The notes: a model not told the origin generated them from the sequence alone. Counted from the stretch's first letter, positions 52,251-62,147 are shown. The stretch is DNA of 64,000 nucleotides from Litoreibacter meonggei (GCF_003663885.1 NZ_RCCE01000001.1:434001-498000); one strand, 5' to 3'. Program-made: numbers and translations.

Positions 52251-54659
52251 TCAATGCGCGACAGCGCCCGATCCTTCACCACCTTTGGCAGCCAAGGCCG
52301 CAGCCGCAGCTTCTTCCGCCGCCTCGTCCCAATCAATCTCTTCCGGCTCGGACACAAGCGCGAGTTTCAGCACTTCCGAGACATGGCTGACCGGAATAAT
52401 TTCCAGACCCGCTTTCACGTTGTCCGGGATTTCCGGCAAGTCCTTCTCGTTCTCTTCCGGGATCAGAACGGTCTTGATACCGCCCCGCAGCGCTGCCAGC
52501 AGCTTTTCTTTCAAGCCCCCGATAGGCATCGCATTGCCGCGCAAGCTGACCTCGCCCGTCATCGCAATATCCTTGCGCACCGGAATCTGCGTCAGAACCG
52601 ACACGATCGACGTGACCATCGCCAAACCAGCGGACGGGCCGTCCTTCGGAGTCGCCCCGTCCGGCACGTGCACGTGGATGTCGATTTTGTCGAAGGTCGG
52701 TGGTTTCACACCAATCTTCGGCGAGATGGAGCGCACATAGGACGACGCCGCATCAATCGATTCCTTCATCACATCGCCCAGCTTACCGGTGGTCTTCATC
52801 CGGCCTTTGCCCGGCAGGCGCAGCGCCTCGATGGACAGCAATTCGCCGCCAACAGACGTGTAAGCCAAGCCCGTCACGACACCGATCTGGTCATCCTGTT
52901 CGGCCAATCCATAGCGGTATTTTTTGACGCCAAGATAGTCACCCAGATTATCCGGCGTGATCTTGATCGACGTCTCGTCCTTGCGGACGATCTGGGTCAC
53001 GGCTTTCCGCGCCAGCTTGCCGATCTCACGCTCCAGATTCCGCACGCCCGCTTCGCGGGTATAGGTGCGGATCATTTCCATCAACGCCTCGTCGGTCAGC
53101 TCGAACTCGCCCTTTTTCAGGCCGTGGTTCTTGATCTGCTTGGCAATCAGGTGCTGCTTGGCGATCTCGGACTTTTCGTCCTCGGTGTAGCCCGCCAACG
53201 GAATGATCTCCATGCGGTCCAAAAGTGGCCCCGGCATGTTGTAGCTGTTCGCCGTGGTCAGGAACATCACGTTGGACAGGTCGTATTCCACCTCAAGATA
53301 GTGGTCGGTGAACGTGCTGTTTTGCTCCGGATCCAGCACCTCAAGCATGGCCGACGCAGGGTCGCCACGGAAATCCTGCCCCATCTTATCGATTTCATCA
53401 AGCAAGATCAGTGGGTTGGTCGTCTTCGCCTTTTTCAGCGCCTGAATGATCTTACCGGGCATGGAGCCGATATAGGTCCGGCGGTGACCGCGGATTTCAG
53501 ATTCGTCGCGCACGCCCCCGAGAGAGATTCGGATAAATTCACGGCCTGTTGCCTTGGCCACGGATTTCCCAAGGGAGGTTTTACCCACACCTGGAGGGCC
53601 CACAAGGCACATGATCGGGCCTTTAAGCTTCTTGGAGCGTTGCTGCACAGCCAGATATTCGACGATGCGTTCTTTAACCTTTTCAAGGCCGTAGTGGTCG
53701 TCATCCAGAACCTTTTGGGCTTTGACCAAATCTTTCTTGGTGCGCGAGTTCACGCCCCATGGAATGGCAAGAATCCAGTCCAGATAGTTGCGCACAACCG
53801 TGGCTTCCGCAGACATCGGGCTCATGTTCTTGAGCTTTTTCAGCTCTGCATCGACCTTTTCCTTGGCCTCTTTGGACAGCTTGGTCTTAGCGATTTTCGC
53901 TTCCAGCTCGGCCACTTCGTTCTGGCCTTCTTCGCCGTCGCCCAACTCCTTCTGAATGGCTTTCATTTGCTCATTCAGATAGTATTCACGCTGGGTGCGC
54001 TCCATCTGGTTCTTGACGCGGGATTTGATCTTTTTCTCGACCTGAAGCACGGACATTTCGCCCTGCATCAGCCCGTAAACCTTCTCCAGACGCTCGGCCA
54101 CGGACAGCGTTTCCAGCAGCTCTTGTTTCTGGTGCACTTCGACACCCAAATGCCCGCCGACGAGGTCTGCCAGCTTTTCCGGTGCTTCGGTTTCCGCGAC
54201 AGAAGCCAACGCATCTTCAGGGATATTTTTCTTCACTTTGGCATAGCGCTCGAATTCGGCCCCAACAGATCGGGTCAAGGCTACAATTGTCGCTTCATCA
54301 CCGGAGGTTTCTTCCAACTCAACCGCTTGCGCCTCGAAAAAGTTTTCATTTTCAAGGTATTCCACGATGTGAACACGGGAGCGTCCTTCGACCAGCACTT
54401 TCACGGTACCGTCGGGTAATTTCAGTAATTGAAGCACATTCGCCAGTACACCGACTTCATAAATGCCGTCGGACGAAGGGTCGTCTTCGGCGGGGTCCAT
54501 CTGGCTCGACAACAAGATTTGCTTGTCGTCTTTCATCACCTCTTCTAAGGCGCGCACGGACTTATCACGACCCACGAACAGCGGAACGATCATATGCGGG
54601 AACACCACAATATCGCGCAGCGGCAGGACTGGATAAGACAAGGTTGTTTGCTCGGTCAT
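52251..54659 (-). CDS. lon: ATP-dependent protease Lon
   Basis: 802 aa, full length. N-terminal substrate-binding domain (LPLRDIVVFPHMIVPLFVGR), AAA+ module with Walker A GPPGVGKTS, Walker B and the FIRISLGGVRDESEIRGHRRTYIGSMPG block, and the C-terminal peptidase with catalytic Ser in PKDGPSAG and the matching Lys in LKEKLLAALRGG. Degrades damaged and regulatory proteins. ATG 54659 has AAGGAA upstream and starts the homology. A heat-shock-type promoter lies at 54737-54765. A large plus-strand open frame across it is antisense. Confidence 0.97.
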   Translation of the reverse strand: MTEQTTLSYPVLPLRDIVVFPHMIVPLFVGRDKSVRALEEVMKDDKQILLSSQMDPAEDDPSSDGIYEVGVLANVLQLLKLPDGTVKVLVEGRSRVHIVEYLENENFFEAQAVELEETSGDEATIVALTRSVGAEFERYAKVKKNIPEDALASVAETEAPEKLADLVGGHLGVEVHQKQELLETLSVAERLEKVYGLMQGEMSVLQVEKKIKSRVKNQMERTQREYYLNEQMKAIQKELGDGEEGQNEVAELEAKIAKTKLSKEAKEKVDAELKKLKNMSPMSAEATVVRNYLDWILAIPWGVNSRTKKDLVKAQKVLDDDHYGLEKVKERIVEYLAVQQRSKKLKGPIMCLVGPPGVGKTSLGKSVAKATGREFIRISLGGVRDESEIRGHRRTYIGSMPGKIIQALKKAKTTNPLILLDEIDKMGQDFRGDPASAMLEVLDPEQNSTFTDHYLEVEYDLSNVMFLTTANSYNMPGPLLDRMEIIPLAGYTEDEKSEIAKQHLIAKQIKNHGLKKGEFELTDEALMEMIRTYTREAGVRNLEREIGKLARKAVTQIVRKDETSIKITPDNLGDYLGVKKYRYGLAEQDDQIGVVTGLAYTSVGGELLSIEALRLPGKGRMKTTGKLGDVMKESIDAASSYVRSISPKIGVKPPTFDKIDIHVHVPDGATPKDGPSAGLAMVTSIVSVLTQIPVRKDIAMTGEVSLRGNAMPIGGLKEKLLAALRGGIKTVLIPEENEKDLPEIPDNVKAGLEIIPVSHVSEVLKLALVSEPEEIDWDEAAEEAAAAALAAKGGEGSGAVAH

Positions 54660-54736
54660 TATATTTCCTTTTTGGCAAGATCGCCGTGGTCCCGCCGAGG
54701 CAGCAACCGTTAGGTAATCTCCGGTATCGGACTCAG

Positions 54737-54765
54737 AGGTGGGGACCCCCCGTACCTCTTTCAAC
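54737..54765 (-). promoter_or_regulatory. Heat-shock (sigma-32/RpoH) promoter of lon
   Basis: On the minus strand GTTGAAA (54765-54759) is followed after 14 bases by CCCCACCT (54744-54737), close to the RpoH consensus CTTGAAA-N11-16-CCCCATNT. Transcription would start about 70 bases before lon. lon is a classical RpoH gene. The rest of the 295-bp gap (54660-54954) shows nothing else. Confidence 0.6.
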
Positions 54766-54954
54766 CATCCACCGTTTTGGTTGACGCCAGTGTGAACGTG
54801 CGGCGCGGTGGATACAAGCGGATCGCTGGGTAATTTTGTTCCAAATTCACCCGAACTCAGCCATTGGAAATGCTAAATCCAGCCTCACTCATGCCCCATT
54901 GCACGGCTAGATTGGTCGAATAACAAAAGAAACAACGACTACGGGCAAATCTGA

Positions 54955-55818
54955 ATGTTAACGCTTCTTCTACGTCATTACCGCCGCTTCGCCGTGTTTT
55001 CCGGCGGCTTGGCATTGTTCTGCACGGCAGAATTGGCCGGAACGATGCCAGCCCTGCCAACCATAAGCTATGTCGGTACATTCTTGATATCTTTCATCGC
55101 CTTCTCGATCGCAGCGGTCGGCGTTTACGCACTTATCCCACGCCGCCGCGGATTTCTGGAAATCATCGGGATGGCCGCATTTGCGACTGCGGCGCTATTG
55201 TTTTACGCACTCAGATATAACTTCGACGGCTACCTTCAGGGTGTCGGCGGTGGTGTAGTTCTTGTTCTGCTGGCCGGATTGATCTGGGCCGGACTTCACA
55301 GCAAATTATCCCGCAAAATCGGTGCCGAAACTACTTGGCGCGACCGCCATTCGGGGCATGTGCCTTTCCCTGCCCGCCTGATCTGGCGACACGTAGTTCC
55401 CGGCGCCGCGGAGCCTGATGCACATTGCACCGGCATGATGGCACACTATCAAGAAGACGACGAAGATCCGGACACGGTTCACGTGACCTTCAAGGGCCGC
55501 AAAAACCGTGCAGCGCAATACACACTAACCTTCCTTGAGCGCGACCAGCCGTCAGCCTGCCGATTCTTTTTTCAAGGCACCGAGGCGGATGGCACTGTTG
55601 TCGACGGAATCTTCTCATTGCGGGCGACCGTGTTGGAGCGCGATACATGTTTCTTGTCCTGCGTCGAAGAGCGGTCGGGCCTGAGCATCGGCAGCTTGGT
55701 GGAGCGTTGGTTTGATGACGCACTTGGCTACCAGCACGACAAGCTACTGGAAAAGCTCGAAACGCTCTACGGCGAGACCTATGGAACACGCAAATCAAGC
55801 ATGATGGCCGTCGAATAA
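54955..55818 (+). CDS. Hypothetical membrane protein with soluble C-terminal domain
   Basis: 287 aa, not recognised. The first 115 residues hold about four membrane helices (FAVFSGGLALFCTAELAG, FLISFIAFSIAAVGVYALI, IIGMAAFATAALLFYA, GGVVLVLLAGLIWAGL). The remaining ~170 form a soluble, probably cytoplasmic, beta-rich domain with TVHVTFKGRKNRAAQYTLTFLERD. It is divergent from lon and 56 bases upstream of the YcxB-like gene, which has a similar helix-plus-domain layout, so the two may be co-transcribed. Confidence 0.7.
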   Translation: MLTLLLRHYRRFAVFSGGLALFCTAELAGTMPALPTISYVGTFLISFIAFSIAAVGVYALIPRRRGFLEIIGMAAFATAALLFYALRYNFDGYLQGVGGGVVLVLLAGLIWAGLHSKLSRKIGAETTWRDRHSGHVPFPARLIWRHVVPGAAEPDAHCTGMMAHYQEDDEDPDTVHVTFKGRKNRAAQYTLTFLERDQPSACRFFFQGTEADGTVVDGIFSLRATVLERDTCFLSCVEERSGLSIGSLVERWFDDALGYQHDKLLEKLETLYGETYGTRKSSMMAVE

Positions 55819-55874
55819 TTCACCGGCAAGACGCGTCTGGTGCAAGCAGGTGAAACTGGTCTAGCTTGCGCTCC

Positions 55875-56372
55875 ATGACTACCCTCACGTACCAAATTGA
55901 CGAAGCGGAATTCATGCACGCGGCCCGTGCGTTCTGGTCTTATCGGGGTATCGGTGATCTGGGCAACTGGCTGTTGACGGCCTTCGCCCTGATCGCGGGC
56001 ACAGGGTTGCTGATCTGGGGCTTCGGCGTTGGGTGGATCTGGATCGGCGCGGGCGCCGTCTTTCCGGCGATTACGCTGTTGCGCAACTTTCTGTGGCGGC
56101 GTGCATACCGGAAAATGATAAAATACAGCGCGCCCATTACCGCCAGCTTCACGTCAGACGAGGTGCAAACCAAATCTGCCGAGGGTCAATCGCAGCTGCC
56201 TTGGACAACATTTACCAAATACGCCGAAACACCGGACTACTTCTTCCTGCTGCTCCCACGTCGCGGGCTGTCGATCATTCCAAAACGTGCGTGCAAGGAC
56301 GACTGGGAGATTGAAACCCTGCGCGACACCATCACCGCCAACCTCCCCCGCGCAAAGATGCGCTGGACCTGA
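55875..56372 (+). CDS. YcxB-like membrane protein
   Basis: 165 aa. Two membrane helices (WLLTAFALIAGTGLLIWGFGV and IWIGAGAVFPAITLLRNFLW) followed by a YcxB-type domain: APITASFTSDEVQTKSAEGQSQLPWTTFTKYAETPDYFFLLLPRRGLSIIPKRA. YcxB-domain proteins are inner-membrane proteins of unknown role. ATG 55875 is preferred to a TTG 9 bases upstream. It converges with tgt. Confidence 0.82.
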   Translation: MTTLTYQIDEAEFMHAARAFWSYRGIGDLGNWLLTAFALIAGTGLLIWGFGVGWIWIGAGAVFPAITLLRNFLWRRAYRKMIKYSAPITASFTSDEVQTKSAEGQSQLPWTTFTKYAETPDYFFLLLPRRGLSIIPKRACKDDWEIETLRDTITANLPRAKMRWT

Positions 56373-56375
56373 CGA

Positions 56376-57506
56376 CTACACGGGTTCGATATCCCCAAGC
56401 GCGCGCGTCTCGTGGAAGGTTTTCACGAAGTCGGCCAAATTTCCCTCAGCAATCGCGCCGCGCAAACCTGCCAATAGTTCCTGGTAGTAATGCAGGTTAT
56501 GCCATGTCACGAGCATCGACGAGATCATCTCCTGCGCCCTGAACACATGGCTCAGATAGGCCCGCGAATAGTGCGAGCAGCACGGGCAGGTGCAGTCCTC
56601 GTCCAGCGGCCTCGGGTCGTCCATGTGCCGCGCATTCTTGACGTTGACCACGCCGCGCCGCGTGAACGCTTGCCCCGTGCGGCCGGATCGTGACGGCAGC
56701 ACGCAGTCGAACATGTCGATGCCACGCTCCACTGCGCCCACAATGTCGTCAGGCTTGCCCACGCCCATCAGATAGCGCGGCTTGTCCTGCGGCAACTGCT
56801 CCGGTGCGTAGTCGAGACAGCCGAACATGGCCTCTTGCCCTTCGCCCACAGCCAAGCCACCCACAGCATATCCGTCAAAACCGATCTTGGTCAGCGCTGC
56901 GGCGCTTTCCGCGCGCATGTCTTGCTCCAACCCGCCTTGCTGGATGCCGAACAACGCGTGGCCGGGCCGGTCGCCAAATGCCTCACGCGACCGCGCGGCC
57001 CACCGCATCGACAATTGCATGCTCTCGTTGATCCGCTCCCGATCTGCGGGAAGTGCGGGGCATTCGTCAAAGCACATCACAATGTCGGAGCCGAGCAGCT
57101 TTTGGATTTCCATAGACCGTTCCGGCGACAGCATATGCTTGGAGCCGTCGATATGCGATTTGAACGTCACGCCTTCCTCGGTCAGTTTGCGCAACTCCGC
57201 AAGGCTCATCACCTGAAACCCGCCGCTATCGGTCAGGATCGGGCGGTCCCAGTTCATGAATTTGTGCAGGCCACCAAGTTTGGCAATCCGCTCCGCGGTC
57301 GGGCGCAGCATCAAATGATAGGTGTTGCCCAGCAGGATATCGGCCCCGGTCGCGCGCACACTTTCGGGCATCATCGCCTTTACGGTGGCGGCAGTCCCCA
57401 CCGGCATGAAGGCCGGTGTGCGGATGTCGCCACGCGGGGTGGAAATCGTGCCGGTGCGGGCCTTTCCGTCAACGGCGTGAATGTCAAACTGAAATCTCTG
57501 TGTCAT
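56376..57506 (-). CDS. tgt: Queuine tRNA-ribosyltransferase (tRNA-guanine transglycosylase)
   Basis: 376 aa, the normal bacterial length. [34 protein letters not shown] with the catalytic Asp, [18 protein letters not shown] with the second Asp region, and the zinc site [16 protein letters not shown] are intact. It inserts preQ1 at the wobble position of GUN anticodons. ATG 57506 starts the homology; the open frame to 57716 is antisense to the next gene. Confidence 0.97.
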   Translation of the reverse strand: MTQRFQFDIHAVDGKARTGTISTPRGDIRTPAFMPVGTAATVKAMMPESVRATGADILLGNTYHLMLRPTAERIAKLGGLHKFMNWDRPILTDSGGFQVMSLAELRKLTEEGVTFKSHIDGSKHMLSPERSMEIQKLLGSDIVMCFDECPALPADRERINESMQLSMRWAARSREAFGDRPGHALFGIQQGGLEQDMRAESAAALTKIGFDGYAVGGLAVGEGQEAMFGCLDYAPEQLPQDKPRYLMGVGKPDDIVGAVERGIDMFDCVLPSRSGRTGQAFTRRGVVNVKNARHMDDPRPLDEDCTCPCCSHYSRAYLSHVFRAQEMISSMLVTWHNLHYYQELLAGLRGAIAEGNLADFVKTFHETRALGDIEPV

Positions 57507-57558
57507 GCCCGCCGCTTTAGGGGTAAAAGTGAGTTCTGCGCAAGGGAGACAGTCGCGA

Positions 57559-58959
57559 ATGAATGATGATTCAGTTCTTAAACTGGGTTGGGAAGAATGG
57601 CTAAGCCTGCCCGATCTTTCCTTGCCGACAATCAAAGCAAAGGTGGATACGGGGGCCAAAACCTCGGCGCTGCACGCGTTTGACATCGAGCCTTTCGGCT
57701 CCGCCTCACGTCCCAAGGTTCGCTTTGCAGTTCACCCGATTCCCGGCAACGACTCGCTGATCATCCCATGCTCGGCACCGATCATCGACCGTCGCGACGT
57801 TATCTCGTCAAATGGCGAGTCTGAATTGCGCTACGTCATCGAGACAACGCTGGAAGTGGGCGGCCAAAGCTGGCCCATCGAGGTAACGCTCACCGATCGC
57901 GGCTCCATGGCCTATCGCATGTTGTTGGGGCGTCAGGCCCTCCGCGAAAACACCATGGTCGCTCCATCCGAGCGCTTTTGCCAGCCAGACCTTAGTTACG
58001 ACGTCTATACCGCCTCCAAACTACGCACCGCGACTAAAGCGCGAGCCCTGCGCATCGCGGTTCTGTCACGCGAGGCTGGCAGCTATTCCACCGCCAAGCT
58101 GGTGTCCGAGGGGGAGCAACGCGGCCACGTGGTCGAGGTCATCGACACCACCCGCTGCTACATGGCGATCAACGCCAAGGCGCCGGAGGTCTACTACGAC
58201 GGCAAACGCCTGCCCCGCTTCGACGCCGTGATTCCGCGCATTGGCGCGTCGATCACCACCTATGGATGTTCCGTTCTGCGCCAGTTTGAAACGCTCGGCA
58301 CCTATTGCGTCAACGGCTCCGAAGGCATCGCCGCGTCCCGCGACAAGCTGCACGCGCATCAGGTGCTGGCCCGCCACCGCATCGGCATGCCGACGACCGC
58401 CTTTGCCGCGTCGCCGAAGGACACCAAGAACCTGATGGACCTTGTGGGCACCGCTCCCTTGATTGTGAAACTGTTGGAATCCACCCAAGGAAAGGGCGTG
58501 GTACTGGCCGAAACAAAAAAAGCTGCCGAGTCCGTAATCGACGCCTTTCGGGGCCTGAAAGCCAACTTCCTCGTGCAGGATTTCGTGAAAGAATCCGCAG
58601 GCGAGGATATTCGTTGCCTCGTAATCGGAGGCAAAGTCGTGGCGTCGATGAAACGCACATCGGACGGGGATGATTTCCGATCTAACCTGCATCGCGGCGG
58701 AACGGCGGAGGTGACCCGTATTTCCAAGGCAGAACGCGACGTCGCCACCCGCTCTGCAAAAGCGTTCAAGCTAGGGGTGGCCGGAGTGGACCTGTTGCGG
58801 TCGTCTGAAGGCCCTAAAGTGCTGGAGGTCAATTCGTCCCCCGGCCTGGAGGGCATCGAAAAAGCCTCCGGTAAGAACATCGCGGCATTGCTGTTCGACC
58901 AAATCGAAATGCGTGTTCGCCCTGCCCCACTAAAAAAGAGACGTAAGACCACGCCATGA
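57559..58959 (+). CDS. RimB-RimK fusion: retropepsin-like peptidase joined to ATP-grasp glutamate ligase
   Basis: 466 aa in two parts. Residues about 1-150 are the RimB-type (DUF785) domain with the retropepsin-like motif [13 protein letters not shown] (Asp30). Residues about 175-455 are a RimK-type ATP-grasp ligase: [35 protein letters not shown] (ATP loop) and [12 protein letters not shown] (metal-binding end). RimK adds glutamates to ribosomal protein S6, and separate RimB trims them in Pseudomonas. A basic tail (KKRRKTTP) follows. It is divergent from tgt by 52 bp. Activity of both halves is inferred. Confidence 0.88.
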   Translation: MNDDSVLKLGWEEWLSLPDLSLPTIKAKVDTGAKTSALHAFDIEPFGSASRPKVRFAVHPIPGNDSLIIPCSAPIIDRRDVISSNGESELRYVIETTLEVGGQSWPIEVTLTDRGSMAYRMLLGRQALRENTMVAPSERFCQPDLSYDVYTASKLRTATKARALRIAVLSREAGSYSTAKLVSEGEQRGHVVEVIDTTRCYMAINAKAPEVYYDGKRLPRFDAVIPRIGASITTYGCSVLRQFETLGTYCVNGSEGIAASRDKLHAHQVLARHRIGMPTTAFAASPKDTKNLMDLVGTAPLIVKLLESTQGKGVVLAETKKAAESVIDAFRGLKANFLVQDFVKESAGEDIRCLVIGGKVVASMKRTSDGDDFRSNLHRGGTAEVTRISKAERDVATRSAKAFKLGVAGVDLLRSSEGPKVLEVNSSPGLEGIEKASGKNIAALLFDQIEMRVRPAPLKKRRKTTP

Positions 58960-58976
58960 ATTATGCATGTCATGGC
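58953..58976. other. Inverted repeat GCCATGA-N10-TCATGGC
   Basis: Perfect 7-bp dyad over the stop codon of the RimB-RimK gene. There is no T-tract; AAAA follows. The rest of the 161-bp gap to sufT (58960-59120) shows no gene or clear promoter. It may be an mRNA end hairpin. Confidence 0.35.
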
Positions 58977-59120
58977 AAAAACGTGAGGTTCTCTTTGTAG
59001 CTTGAGGTGTAAAAGGAGAGCTTATCCCACCATGGCGACAAAATGGTTCAGGCGCAGCACTGGACGATGCCACAGCTAATCCTTATATCTTTACTCAACT
59101 ATCCCTGATGGATGTAAGAA

Positions 59121-59483
59121 ATGAACCAGCCAACAGAACAACTTGAAGGGGCGCCGCTGATCAAGCCGTCCTCCACCGACCACCCGCTTTATGATAATGT
59201 CGTGGAGGCGTGTCGCTCGGTCTATGACCCTGAAATTCCAGTCAATATCTACGATCTCGGACTGGTTTACACTATCGAGATCAGCGCCGAAAACGAGGTG
59301 TCGATCATCATGACGCTGACCGCCCCCGGCTGTCCCGTCGCAGGCGAAATGCCCGGATGGCTCGCCGAAGCCGTGGAACCGCTTGCGGGCGTGAAACAGG
59401 TTGATGTGGACATCACATGGGATCCGCCTTGGGGCATGGAAATGATGTCGGACGAGGCCCGTCTGGAACTGGGGTTCATGTGA
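59121..59483 (+). CDS. sufT: SUF system Fe-S assembly protein SufT (MIP18/DUF59 family)
   Basis: 120 aa. The DUF59 core is clear: VVEACRSVYDPEIPVNIYDLGLVYTIEI, then TLTAPGCPVAGEMPGW with the conserved Cys and VDVDITWDPPWGMEMMSDEARLELGF. SufT helps mature Fe-S proteins in the cytoplasm. Its stop shares a base with the sufA-like start (TGATG). Confidence 0.92.
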   Translation: MNQPTEQLEGAPLIKPSSTDHPLYDNVVEACRSVYDPEIPVNIYDLGLVYTIEISAENEVSIIMTLTAPGCPVAGEMPGWLAEAVEPLAGVKQVDVDITWDPPWGMEMMSDEARLELGFM

Positions 59484-59848
59484 TGTTTTCCATTCCCGGC
59501 AAACAAGCGGTCTCCATCACTGATCGGGCCGCTGCCCAGATCGCCAAGCTGATGGCGCGCGACGGGCATAAGGCTTTGAAAATAGGCGTCAAAAAAGGTG
59601 GCTGCGCAGGCATGGAATACACCATGGACTACGTGGATGAAGTCGCGCCCAACGACGAGGTGGTCGAGCAAAACGGCGCCCGCGTGATCATCGCGCCCAT
59701 GGCACAGATGTTCCTGTTCGGCACCGAAATCGACTATGAAACCAGCCTGCTGGAAAGCGGGTTCAAGTTCATCAACCCCAATGTCTCCGAGGCCTGCGGA
59801 TGCGGCGAGTCGATCAAGTTCGACGAAAGCCTGTTCGCCAAAGAATGA
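59483..59848 (+). CDS. sufA: HesB/IscA-type iron-sulfur carrier (SufA-like)
   Basis: 121 aa. SITDRAAAQIAKLMARDG and IGVKKGGCAGMEYTMDYV with the first conserved Cys, and EACGCGESIKF with the C-terminal CxC, give the A-type carrier signature. It passes Fe-S clusters to client proteins. Start ATG 59483 is coupled to sufT; the next gene begins inside its stop codon (ATGA). Confidence 0.94.
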   Translation: MFSIPGKQAVSITDRAAAQIAKLMARDGHKALKIGVKKGGCAGMEYTMDYVDEVAPNDEVVEQNGARVIIAPMAQMFLFGTEIDYETSLLESGFKFINPNVSEACGCGESIKFDESLFAKE

Positions 59849-60168
59849 GCGTCGGCGAAGCAGATATCGCCTTCGCCCGCGAGCTTTTCGCCGCCATCCC
59901 CGCCATATCGACCCGCAAAATGATGGGTGGGCTCTGCCTCTATTCGGACGGGCAAATTTTCGCCCTTCTGCATTCCGACGGTCAGATATTCCTCAAGGCG
60001 CAGGGCGACTTTATCCCAGAAATTGAGGCGCTTGGCGGAACACGCTGGACCTACACGCGCAAGGACGGCAAAGTGACAGGCATGCCCTACTGGTCGCTGC
60101 CCGACCAGTTTCTCGACGACCCGTCCGAGGCCAGCGCCCTTGCCGCCCGCGCTTTGGAAAATCTCTGA
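59845..60168 (+). CDS. TfoX/Sxy N-terminal domain protein
   Basis: 107 aa. FARELFAAIPAISTRKMMGGLCLYSDGQIFALLHSDGQIFLKA matches the TfoX N-terminal domain; the C-terminal Sxy domain is absent. Single-domain forms are common and are not known to control competence. It overlaps the sufA stop by 4 bases, and tpiA follows 12 bases later. Confidence 0.88.
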   Translation: MSVGEADIAFARELFAAIPAISTRKMMGGLCLYSDGQIFALLHSDGQIFLKAQGDFIPEIEALGGTRWTYTRKDGKVTGMPYWSLPDQFLDDPSEASALAARALENL

Positions 60169-60180
60169 AGGACACTGCTT

Positions 60181-60933
60181 ATGCGCCGCAAACTCGCCGC
60201 CGGAAACTGGAAAATGAACGGGCTATCGGCCCAATTGACCGAGGTTGAAGCGCTGTGCGCGGCCCACCCTGATCCCAAGGTCGATCTGTTGATCGCGCCC
60301 CCTGCGACGTTGATCTCGTCCATGGTGGTCACCGCCTCGGATCACCGCCTTGCGATCGCAGGCCAAGACTGCCACGCGGAAGAAAGCGGCGCGCATACCG
60401 GCGACATCTCGGCACAAATGCTGAAAGACGCGGGCGCGTCGCACGTGATCCTTGGCCATTCTGAACGCCGCGAAGACCACGGTGAAAGCGACGATGATGT
60501 GCGCGGCAAGGCCCGCGCCGCACTGGCCGCCGGGCTGAAGGTCGTGATTTGTATTGGCGAAAGCCTAGAAGAACGCGAAGCCGCCAACACGCTCGACATC
60601 ATCGCAGGCCAGTTGGCGGGCTCGCTGCCCGACGTGCTGACCGGCGAAAACACGGTCATCGCCTACGAGCCGATCTGGGCGATTGGTACCGGCAAGGTTC
60701 CGACACTGGGCCAGATTGGCGACGTGCATGACTTTATCCGCACCAAGCTCGAAGCCCGCTTTGGCGAGGGCGTGGGCCGTTCCATCCGGCTGCTTTACGG
60801 CGGCTCGGTCAAGCCAAGCAATGCGTCCGACATCTTTGCGGTGTCGAACGTGGACGGTGCATTGGTCGGAGGTGCCTCCCTGAAGGCAAGCGACTTTTCC
60901 GGCATTATCAAAGCCTTGGAAGACGCCATCTAA
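60181..60933 (+). CDS. tpiA: Triosephosphate isomerase
   Basis: 250 aa. LAAGNWKMNG with the active Lys, VILGHSERR with the His, and VIAYEPIWAIGTGK with the catalytic Glu are all present, as is the phosphate loop YGGSVKPSNA. Interconverts dihydroxyacetone phosphate and glyceraldehyde 3-phosphate. The P450 gene starts at the base after its stop. Confidence 0.97.
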   Translation: MRRKLAAGNWKMNGLSAQLTEVEALCAAHPDPKVDLLIAPPATLISSMVVTASDHRLAIAGQDCHAEESGAHTGDISAQMLKDAGASHVILGHSERREDHGESDDDVRGKARAALAAGLKVVICIGESLEEREAANTLDIIAGQLAGSLPDVLTGENTVIAYEPIWAIGTGKVPTLGQIGDVHDFIRTKLEARFGEGVGRSIRLLYGGSVKPSNASDIFAVSNVDGALVGGASLKASDFSGIIKALEDAI

Positions 60934-62094
60934 ATGCAACGCGTGACGCAGTCGCCCACCGATCCGGCGCTGAACCAGAACCCCTACCCGTTCTATGACC
61001 GCATCCGCCCGCTCGGGCTGCTTGTCTGGTGGGAGGATTACAACATGCCCGTCGCCGCCTCACAGCCTGCAGTTTCGGCGCTGCTGCGCGACCGCCGCTT
61101 CGGGCGTGAAAACCCGACGCCGCCGGTCATTCCCGACCACCAGAAACCGTTCTACGCGATCGAGGCGCATTCCATGCTGGAGCTGGAGCCGCCCCGTCAC
61201 ACCCGCCTTCGCGGCTTGGTCTTGAGGGCGTTCACCTCGCGGCGGATCAAGGCGCTGGCTCCTGAAATCGAGGCCCTCTGCCACCAGCTGATCGACGCGT
61301 TCCCCGATGAGCCTTTCGACCTGCTGACCGGATTAGCCCAACAACTTCCGGTGATCATCATCGCCCGCCTGCTCGGCGTCCCCGAAGACAAAGCCCCCGA
61401 CCTGCTGCGCTGGTCCAACGCCATGGTGCGCATGTATATGGCCGCCCGCACCCGCGCCGACGAAGAGGCCGCCGCGCAAGCCGCACAGGATTTCTCGGCC
61501 TACCTTGCGGAGTATGTCAAAGCCCGCCGCGCGGCCCCCGCCGATGACCTGATCACCCAATTGATCGCGGCAGAAGAAGACGGCGAGCGCCTGACCACGG
61601 ACGAGCTGATCACAACCTGCATCCTGCTGCTGAACGCGGGTCACGAGGCGACGGTCCACACCCTTGGCAACGGCGTCAAGACCGCGCTGCAAACGGGCCT
61701 GCGCCCCGACGATTCCGACCTGTTCGCCGAAGAAGTCCTGCGTTTTGACCCGCCGCTGCACATGTTCACCAGATACGCGACGGATGACATGGACGCCTTC
61801 GGTCACCACTTCAAAAAGGGCGAGCAAGTCGGGCTATTGCTGGGGGCCGCCAATCGCGACCCTGAAGTTTACGCAGACCCGAACCGCTTCGATCCCGCCC
61901 GCGAATTGGTGCCACATTCCAGTTTCGGCTCCGGCCTGCATTTCTGTGTCGGTGCCCCGCTGGCACGGCTGGAGCTGTCAATCGCGCTCAAAACGCTGTT
62001 TGACCGCTGCCCCGATCTGGCACTGGCGGAAGAGCCTGAATACGCCACCAGCTACCATTTCCACGGGCTAACCCGCCTGATGGTCACGCGCTAA
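60934..62094 (+). CDS. Cytochrome P450
   Basis: 386 aa, soluble bacterial type. The haem motif FGSGLHFCVGAP has Cys at about residue 338; the I-helix has LLNAGHEATVH; the K-helix ExxR is EEVLRF; MLELEPPRHTRLRGLV is the C-helix region. It would hydroxylate an unidentified small substrate using a ferredoxin/reductase not encoded here. It begins directly after the tpiA stop (no gap), so translation is probably coupled although the two enzymes have no obvious link. Confidence 0.93.
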   Translation: MQRVTQSPTDPALNQNPYPFYDRIRPLGLLVWWEDYNMPVAASQPAVSALLRDRRFGRENPTPPVIPDHQKPFYAIEAHSMLELEPPRHTRLRGLVLRAFTSRRIKALAPEIEALCHQLIDAFPDEPFDLLTGLAQQLPVIIIARLLGVPEDKAPDLLRWSNAMVRMYMAARTRADEEAAAQAAQDFSAYLAEYVKARRAAPADDLITQLIAAEEDGERLTTDELITTCILLLNAGHEATVHTLGNGVKTALQTGLRPDDSDLFAEEVLRFDPPLHMFTRYATDDMDAFGHHFKKGEQVGLLLGAANRDPEVYADPNRFDPARELVPHSSFGSGLHFCVGAPLARLELSIALKTLFDRCPDLALAEEPEYATSYHFHGLTRLMVTR

Positions 62095-62147
62095 ACGGTC
62101 AGCTAAGCGCCAATCAAAATGTCGCGCCGCGCAGCGGCTCATTTAGG

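Noticed and set aside
52173-54419. 748-aa plus-strand open frame
   Set aside because: Lies antisense to lon, which has every catalytic motif; the frame has no recognisable domain and is His/Arg/Phe-rich, as expected of a high-GC antisense shadow.
59033-59080. 15-codon frame before sufT
   Set aside because: Ribosome site is too far from the ATG and the peptide has no feature.
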